A program made the position numbers and the translations under genes. From positions 1 to 25,669 of the forward strand of contig JAAAKB020303491.1 of NCBI GenBank assembly GCA_010014835.2: a DNA stretch of 25,669 bases, in the 5' to 3' direction. The stretch's first letter is position 1. Each line of letters begins with the position of its first letter. Under the pieces are notes generated by a model, which saw nothing but the letters and a program-made list of their open reading frames with translations, was not told the DNA's origin and searched no databases. This document shows, piece by piece, positions 20,901-25,669 of this stretch. The DNA comes from Apostichopus leukothele (lineage: Eukaryota > Echinodermata > Holothuroidea > Aspidochirotida > Stichopodidae).

Positions 20901-23552
20901 CCAAACCAGTAAGTTTGGAGTTTTGGTTGCATAGAATCGATACGCCACACGTCTCAATGGTGATTAATTAATACTGTATATTTTCAATATAAGTATATTC
21001 TAATATAGTAGTTAATTCAGGGCCTGGCAATGAATAATTGAAAACCTTGTTCATAACCTGTGTACTGGGTGTACCTGCCCGAATGAAGAATAGCAATAAT
21101 AAAAGTGAAGGTAAAACTAAAACATGTTTATGTCATCAATGTATCATGATTTTAAATGTCACTTCTTGGACACTTGTGTATGCGGTGCACCAAAGCCAGT
21201 GAGTCATAGACTTGGAAGTGTATCAACAATTTTGAACAAACTTGCCAAAGAGGATATTCAGCATGTGCGTGGGAACATTCAGTTTGTGTTATCAGAGCGG
21301 TGTACTTGGTTGTTACAACATTAAATATAGATTCTCTTTAGCAAATATTCTACATAGATTAAGAGTAGTTTACATCTAAGATGTAACCATACCATATGAA
21401 AGACACAAAGTTTAACCCATTATTACACTGTAGAAAAGTGAAGCACTTGTACAGGTAACAAGAAAATGACTTTAAAGTCTCAATACTTGTTTGCCAAATT
21501 TCAACTTCGGCCTTTTCAGCTTGCTGCACTTAAAGCTCAGTGGAAATTACACCATTCTATGCAAGTTTCATATCAATGTTCATTATTTTCATTGAGTTAT
21601 CTGGCGTTAAAAATTTTGAGCTGAATAAAATTCGCCAGATTTTTAACGAGTCTGTAGATTCTACAAACTTCAATCAAAATTTACAAGCGTCCAACAGATC
21701 ATGCGCCAATCAAATCTCTGTTTTGTTGAGGACCCTCAGGCCTTAAGGACTACTTTTTCTTTCGTGGCTAGCCAGTCTTAAGTCCTTTCTCTTCATTAGT
21801 ATCTTTCTCTCGGTATTACCGGCGATGTAGCTTGCGAAATTGTGCCATTTCCTTCAATTGCAATGAATTCCTCTGTGAAATTGTAAAAATTGGACGATAC
21901 GATCGGGCCGCATGTGTAGACTATTTGGTTAACATTTGTATAATGAACATGCTGACATGGGCGGTCGTAGTGATTTTTACGGTAAATCGTTCGTGCCATT
22001 AGGTCAACAGAATATAAATTTCTTTCTTTCGATTGTGACAGCATTTCTCCATTTAACCCACCTGGTCAGGGTGCATTTAGAATAAGAAACATCGAATCTA
22101 CTTTGGAAGTTTGTTTTCCGAAATTCATCAGCAACAGGTATTGAGACTTTAACACCAGGTCCTTTGACCTGGTTATGGTTATGTTTAATTCTCTTGGAGA
22201 GCACAGAGAACATCTGACAGAAAAACTAAATTTGGAAATGATAGGAATATGAAACACTGCAGCACTAAATAAGCTCCTACATTATGGAAATTTTATGTAC
22301 TTTTGATTGTTCAATAAACAGAGAGCAGTTGCTGTCACTGATATAACTTATTTGGAGTTTACATAAAGTTTACATAAAGTAATCCTCATGAGGTAAATAT
22401 CCTTGCTTGCTATTTTGCTGAAATGTACTAAACATGCTACATTATTTAACAATACTCTCTTCATACAGCCTTAATGCCTAAGCAATTGTAAGTTAATGAT
22501 TATACTACCACTGTAAACCAACAAACACAGTTCTTGATTAAAGTTTGTGTGTACCACCAGTATTATATTATTATTTGCTAAATATATTGTGTTAATTTGT
22601 TAAATTTTGGTGAAATAGTTATAGTAGTACTGAGGTATTATGGGGATGTTAATAATACTTCATCATTGAACTGTAACCCACCAAATTATAATATAGGCTG
22701 CCTCCAGACTATAACAGCAAGATCTTCCTTAGTTTAGCATAAAAAGGTGTTCTGCACAATATATAAACGATATAAACTATATAAGTGGTAAAAAGAAATA
22801 ACGAAGGTTGTGACTTCCAAATAAAGAGTAGGTTGGTGGCAAATGTAAGTTGCAAGGAAAATGCGTATTTCCAATAGGATACTGTATATGAGGACGAGAG
22901 AATGCTATATAGACCTCTTTATCTCGCAGAACCATGTGGACATGTGATTCCTTTTCTTTGAAATCCTAAAACAAAGGCAGGGTCATCCATGAGTCACTGC
23001 AAGAACAGTGATGATATTGCGTCACAACAATAATCAGTAAATGTTCAGTTTTCCTGACTGAAGATTACATGTGTTAGTCGTGATCGGTCCTAGTCTGTTC
23101 ACATGGTCTGACTATCCAAGTCGTGATGGTTAGTTTGATTCAGGTACTTATCAGTCGGTCATTGTACAAAAATGAAAATGCGCCCTGCTTAATTGTTTGA
23201 TTCATGTCGTGGCCTATATGCTTTACCACGACAGGGGTCGAAATTTACGCTATTCCGCTATCCCGAGATAGTGAAATCATGAACGGAATACCAAGTTGCT
23301 TGGGTTCACTATTCCGTATGGATAGTGCTAAAAGTGATAGCTAACAACAAACTTTGACAAATCCATCTAAATTTACTTGCCTGTCACTAGTCAGGCAACA
23401 ATTTTAATTTTATTTGTTTCCCGGGCGTAAAAACTTGCCCAGAAATACAAAAGAAACTCTCTTTACACGTGAGTTGCAGTTACGTACAGTACATACATGT
23501 TCCGTAGCCAACTGCACTTGCACAGTATAGCAAGCCTTACATTTTCCTCCGA
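20901..23552. other. AT-rich stretch, mostly empty
   Basis: Contains overlapping inverted repeats at 21599-21648, an 8-bp-arm hairpin ACCAGGTC/GACCTGGT at 22154-22173, an 11-bp direct duplication TTTACATAAAG at about 22356-22378, and open frames of 69-82 codons on the minus strand (21796-22213) without recognised family. No gene can be supported. Confidence 0.5.
21599..21648. repeat. Two interleaved inverted repeats
   Basis: ATCTGGCG (21599-21606) pairs with CGCCAGAT (21633-21640), and CGTTAAAAAT (21605-21614) pairs with ATTTTTAACG (21639-21648). The four arms are in the order A, B, A', B', with two-base overlaps at both joins. Confidence 0.8.
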
Positions 23553-23558
23553 TTTATT
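23553..23558 (-). terminator. Candidate AATAAA poly(A) signal on the minus strand
   Basis: Reads AATAAA on the minus strand, 46 nt after the stop of the open frame at 23604-23898. A chance match is plausible in AT-rich DNA. Confidence 0.3.
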
Positions 23559-23603
23559 GCACTTTACACGTTCCGTATACAATCGCGTATGTAGGGCAAA
23601 TTA

Positions 23604-23898
23604 TCACCTCGTGGGTAACAGGTAGTACAGTGTTGGAAATCCTTGTTCAATTTCCCGCGAACATTCTAAAAACAACTGCCGATTTGAATAACAAATCATG
23701 AATTGCTTGGCTGAACATTTTTTTGTGAACATTTGCAGGATTCCCATTGGAACAACCTGATCTGCTTCTTCCAATGGTTCAAATGGCACGGTTTTGTTGT
23801 ACGAGAAGTTCCCTGATTTAACACCATGACTGGATGCATTCACTCTATAACAACAGTCTATTGTCCTAAGTACCACTTGATTGGATACTTCTGATTGT
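23604..23898 (-). CDS. Possible alternative terminal exon of ASPSCR1
   Basis: On the minus strand a good acceptor (ATATTTTTCCAG) ends at 23899. The following frame joins the AG left by the exon at 24064-24119 in phase and stays open for 97 codons to a TGA. It begins QSEVSNQVVLRTIDCCYRVN. An AATAAA lies 46 nt after the stop (23553-23558). The protein shows no similarity to the rest of the TUG ubiquitin-like fold, so it is either an isoform-specific end that truncates the domain or a chance frame. Confidence 0.25.
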
Positions 23899-24063
23899 CT
23901 GGAAAAATATTGCAACACTTATTGAAAATATGATGATAATTATCCTAACCAATTAACGGTTTTTGTCAAACAATTTTCCAAATCAGTTCGAGAATATGGT
24001 AAGATAACTAGAAAGCCTTGTAAATGGAGAATGGTAACTTTGTGAAGTTGAACATTTACAAAC

Positions 24064-24119
24064 CTTAGGTCATATTCATTGGCAGAGAACTTTCCTTTGA
24101 TACAAACTTTCTCAAGAAC
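24064..24119 (-). CDS. ASPSCR1: ASPSCR1 exon 2
   Basis: 56 nt, starting in phase 0 and ending in phase 2. Encodes VLEKVCIKGKFSANEYDL, the helix and turn of the ubiquitin-like fold. The donor GTTTGT is weaker than those of SND1. Confidence 0.82.
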
Positions 24120-24655
24120 CTGCAAAAACAAATATTAACTTTTTATAGCATGGAAGACATGAAATATGATCAAGTTAGAAGTGCCACAATCATCTCTCTG
24201 ATACTTTGTAAGGGAGAGAGGGGGTACTGTAGGAGGTTGGCTAACAAAATTAGTGCACAGACTTAGTAAACCACCATGAAGTTGTTGCCAGGAAACTAAC
24301 CAGCCTTAGTCCAAGGGAATAGCTTAGCAATGTTTCTAAACTACCTTAAACAAACAACATTGAAAGAACCTCCGGAAAATTATTCACGGTGATTATTCCC
24401 TTGAACCATTCGAATGATTCGATCCAATCGTAATTTGTAATAAGCAAGTACTGTACCATCATTTCGCGTAATTAGGCCTAACGATATTGGTATCTAGCCT
24501 AGTCCGGTTGGGTTAATTAACAGCGTATTTCTTTCACTCAACCTGTATTACATTGAAAAGAGAAGAAATGTATTTACCTGCATTACCGTATCATTTGGAG
24601 ATACTTTAATATTTAACCTTCGCCCGTTCGGACACAAGATATTTACGGTAGACAT
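24064..24655 (-). CDS. ASPSCR1: ASPSCR1/TUG, first two coding exons (partial gene)
   Basis: Tether-containing-UBX-domain protein. In mammals it retains GLUT4 vesicles and binds p97/VCP through its UBX part. Exon 1 (24655-24578) starts at the only suitable ATG and reads MSTVNILCPNGRRLNIKVSP, then NDTVMQ, before GTAAAT. Exon 2 (24119-24064) follows TTTTTGCAG and reads VLEKVCIKGKFSANEYDL plus AG, before GTTTGT. This aligns with the N-terminal ubiquitin-like domain of human TUG (VSVLAPNGRRHTVKVTPST, VLLQVLEDTC, then NPCEYDLK). The next segment of that domain (human VLDLSLQWRFANLPNNAKLE) was sought on the minus strand down to about 20900 and not found, so the third exon lies further away, has diverged, or is missing. 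The gene points toward SND1. Confidence 0.82.
24120..24577 (-). other. ASPSCR1: ASPSCR1 intron 1
   Basis: 458-bp AT-rich intron with GTAAAT donor and TTTTTGCAG acceptor. Nothing recognised inside. Confidence 0.75.
24578..24655 (-). CDS. ASPSCR1: ASPSCR1 exon 1 coding part
   Basis: 26 codons from the ATG, ending in phase 0 with CAG before GTAAAT. The PNGRR motif and the two predicted strands match the start of the TUG ubiquitin-like domain. The N terminus is about eight residues shorter than human, without the glycine- and alanine-rich leader. Confidence 0.85.
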
Positions 24656-24790
24656 TCTTACTTTTCCGTCTGTTTTGTAATTGTAATTCAGCAATGACTT
24701 GTCCTGTGGGCTGAAGTTAGTTCCAAGGTGTTGACCTCTAACGTCACTTCCGTTTCGGATTCGCTGATCGTATTACTATTAATGGAGTTT
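24656..24790 (-). promoter_or_regulatory. ASPSCR1: Likely ASPSCR1 promoter and 5' UTR
   Basis: The 135 bp before the ATG hold no TATA box. On the minus strand ACGGAAGTGACGTTA (24740-24754) combines an ETS/GABP-type GGAAGTG with a CRE-type TGACGT, a pairing common in housekeeping promoters about 100 bp from the start. The transcription start is not defined. Confidence 0.5.
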
Positions 24791-24879
24791 TGGGATGTGT
24801 TGGGGATAGAGATGAAGTTGTTAGTTACTTTTAAAGCATTGTTAAATCGAAATGCATAAAATCAAGTCAAGAAATGATG

Positions 24880-25669
24880 GAAAACGAAACACTGAGTTTG
24901 CGGTACTAACTGTTTGCATCACTAAGGTAAGCGAAACCCTCAGATCTAGGCCCTAGGTAAAGTTGGTACACGAAACACTCAGTTTGCTGTAACAGGTGTT
25001 TGAATCACTGTGTCTGTGATGTCGTAATTGAAACACCCTGCATGGCATTCCAAGTGTTTGAATCACTTTGTCCTGGTACAGTAAGTGAAACCCTCAGAAT
25101 GCAATACCAAGTTTTGTTGTCGAAACACCTTGAAACTAGCCTCAACTAGCTGTGTTGTCGAAACACCTTGACACTAATCTCAGTGAAACCCTCAGAATGC
25201 AATACCAAGTTTTGTTGTCGAAACACCTTGACACTAGCCTCAACTAGCTGTGTTGTCGAAACACCTTGACACTAATCACAGTGGAACCCTCAAAAAGCAA
25301 TACCAAGTTTTGTTTTGGAAACACCTTGAAACTAGTCTCAACTAGGCTACTAGCTGCGTTGTCAAAACACCTTGACACTAATCTCAGTGAAACCCTCAGA
25401 ATGCAATACCAAGTCTTGTAATCGAAACACCTTGACACTAGCCTCAACTAGCTGTGTTGTCGAAATCCCTTGACACATATCTCAGTGGAACCCTCAGAAT
25501 GCAATACCAAGTTTTGTTGTCGAAACACCTTGAAACTAGTCTCAACTAGCTGGTGTTGTCGAAACACCTTGAAACTAGCCTCAACTAGCTGCGTTGTCGA
25601 AACACCTTGACACTAATCTCAGTGAAACCCTCAGAATGCAATACCAATTAGTCTTGTTGTCGAAACACC
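24880..25669. repeat. Satellite array with units of about 98 bp, cut by the window end
   Basis: The anchor GTGAAACCCTCAGAATGC (or GTGGAACCC) recurs at 25085, 25183, 25281, 25387, 25485 and 25622. Spacings of 98 bp are usual, with 106 and 137 where extra copies of a 39-bp subunit or 8 bp were added. Each unit carries TTGTCGAAACACCTTGACAC twice, 39 bp apart, so it is a higher-order repeat. The left edge (24880-25080) is degenerate, with CGAAACACTCAGTTTGC and TGTTTGAATCACT words. Open frames inside the array are repeat by-products. Confidence 0.92.

Noticed and set aside
21796-22257. Overlapping minus-strand open frames of 63-82 codons, one with two N-glycosylation sequons
   Set aside because: Suggestive of a secreted-protein exon, but no family was recognised and the frames do not join through good splice sites.
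23230-23350. CTATTCCG-containing patch with short inverted words
   Set aside because: Arms are only about five bases and imperfect. Not enough to call a structure or an element.
25244-25447. 67-codon minus-strand open frame with internal repeats
   Set aside because: It is a translation of the 98-bp satellite units and continues the array pattern.
24880-25669. CRISPR-like array
   Set aside because: The sequence between recurring words is itself repeated, so there are no unique spacers, and the context is a eukaryotic gene. It is a satellite.

Overview
The window comes from an AT-rich animal genome with introns. Spliced genes, LINE retrotransposons of the L1/Tx1 and CR1-like groups, and a dispersed AGGTCA-rich tandem repeat of a kind I associate with marine invertebrates suggest a marine invertebrate, perhaps an echinoderm or a related deuterostome. 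The species assignment is a guess.

Left part (1-7430, + strand): the 3' half of SND1 (Tudor-SN, p100). Eight exons between 439 and 6632 encode the last 395 residues: the SN4 domain, the Tudor domain with a complete methylarginine-binding cage, and the split SN5 domain. All splice phases agree. The introns hold a five-unit tandem repeat of about 140 bp (4816-5490), a LINE/SINE-type 3' tail (3523-3608) and a CGGGTA-rich palindromic patch. The 3' UTR runs to a poly(A) signal at 7402 and contains two 30-nt inverted-repeat arms about 560 nt apart, the observation I consider most worth checking.

Middle part (8100-20900): mostly repeats and transposon remains. These are a degenerate GC-richer array of about 110-bp units (8120-8830) that abuts a broken L1/Tx1-type LINE on the minus strand (8838-10611), a 183-bp duplication (10912-11245), a dispersed repeat pair (11466 and 12452), a small CR1-like LINE fragment (13194-13600), a long AT-rich stretch with a few exon-like patches (16701-18443), and a fossil retroelement with a DIRS-like, cysteine-rich gag-type N terminus (about 18770-20900).

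Right part (20900-25669): largely empty AT-rich DNA, then the first two coding exons of ASPSCR1/TUG on the minus strand (24655-24064), with a TATA-less ETS/CRE-type promoter upstream. The expected third exon was not found. A phase-compatible open reading frame with its own stop and poly(A) signal lies just downstream. The window ends inside a satellite of about 98 bp per unit.

SND1 (+) and ASPSCR1 (-) converge on the repeat-rich middle. I see no sign that they work together beyond being neighbours.
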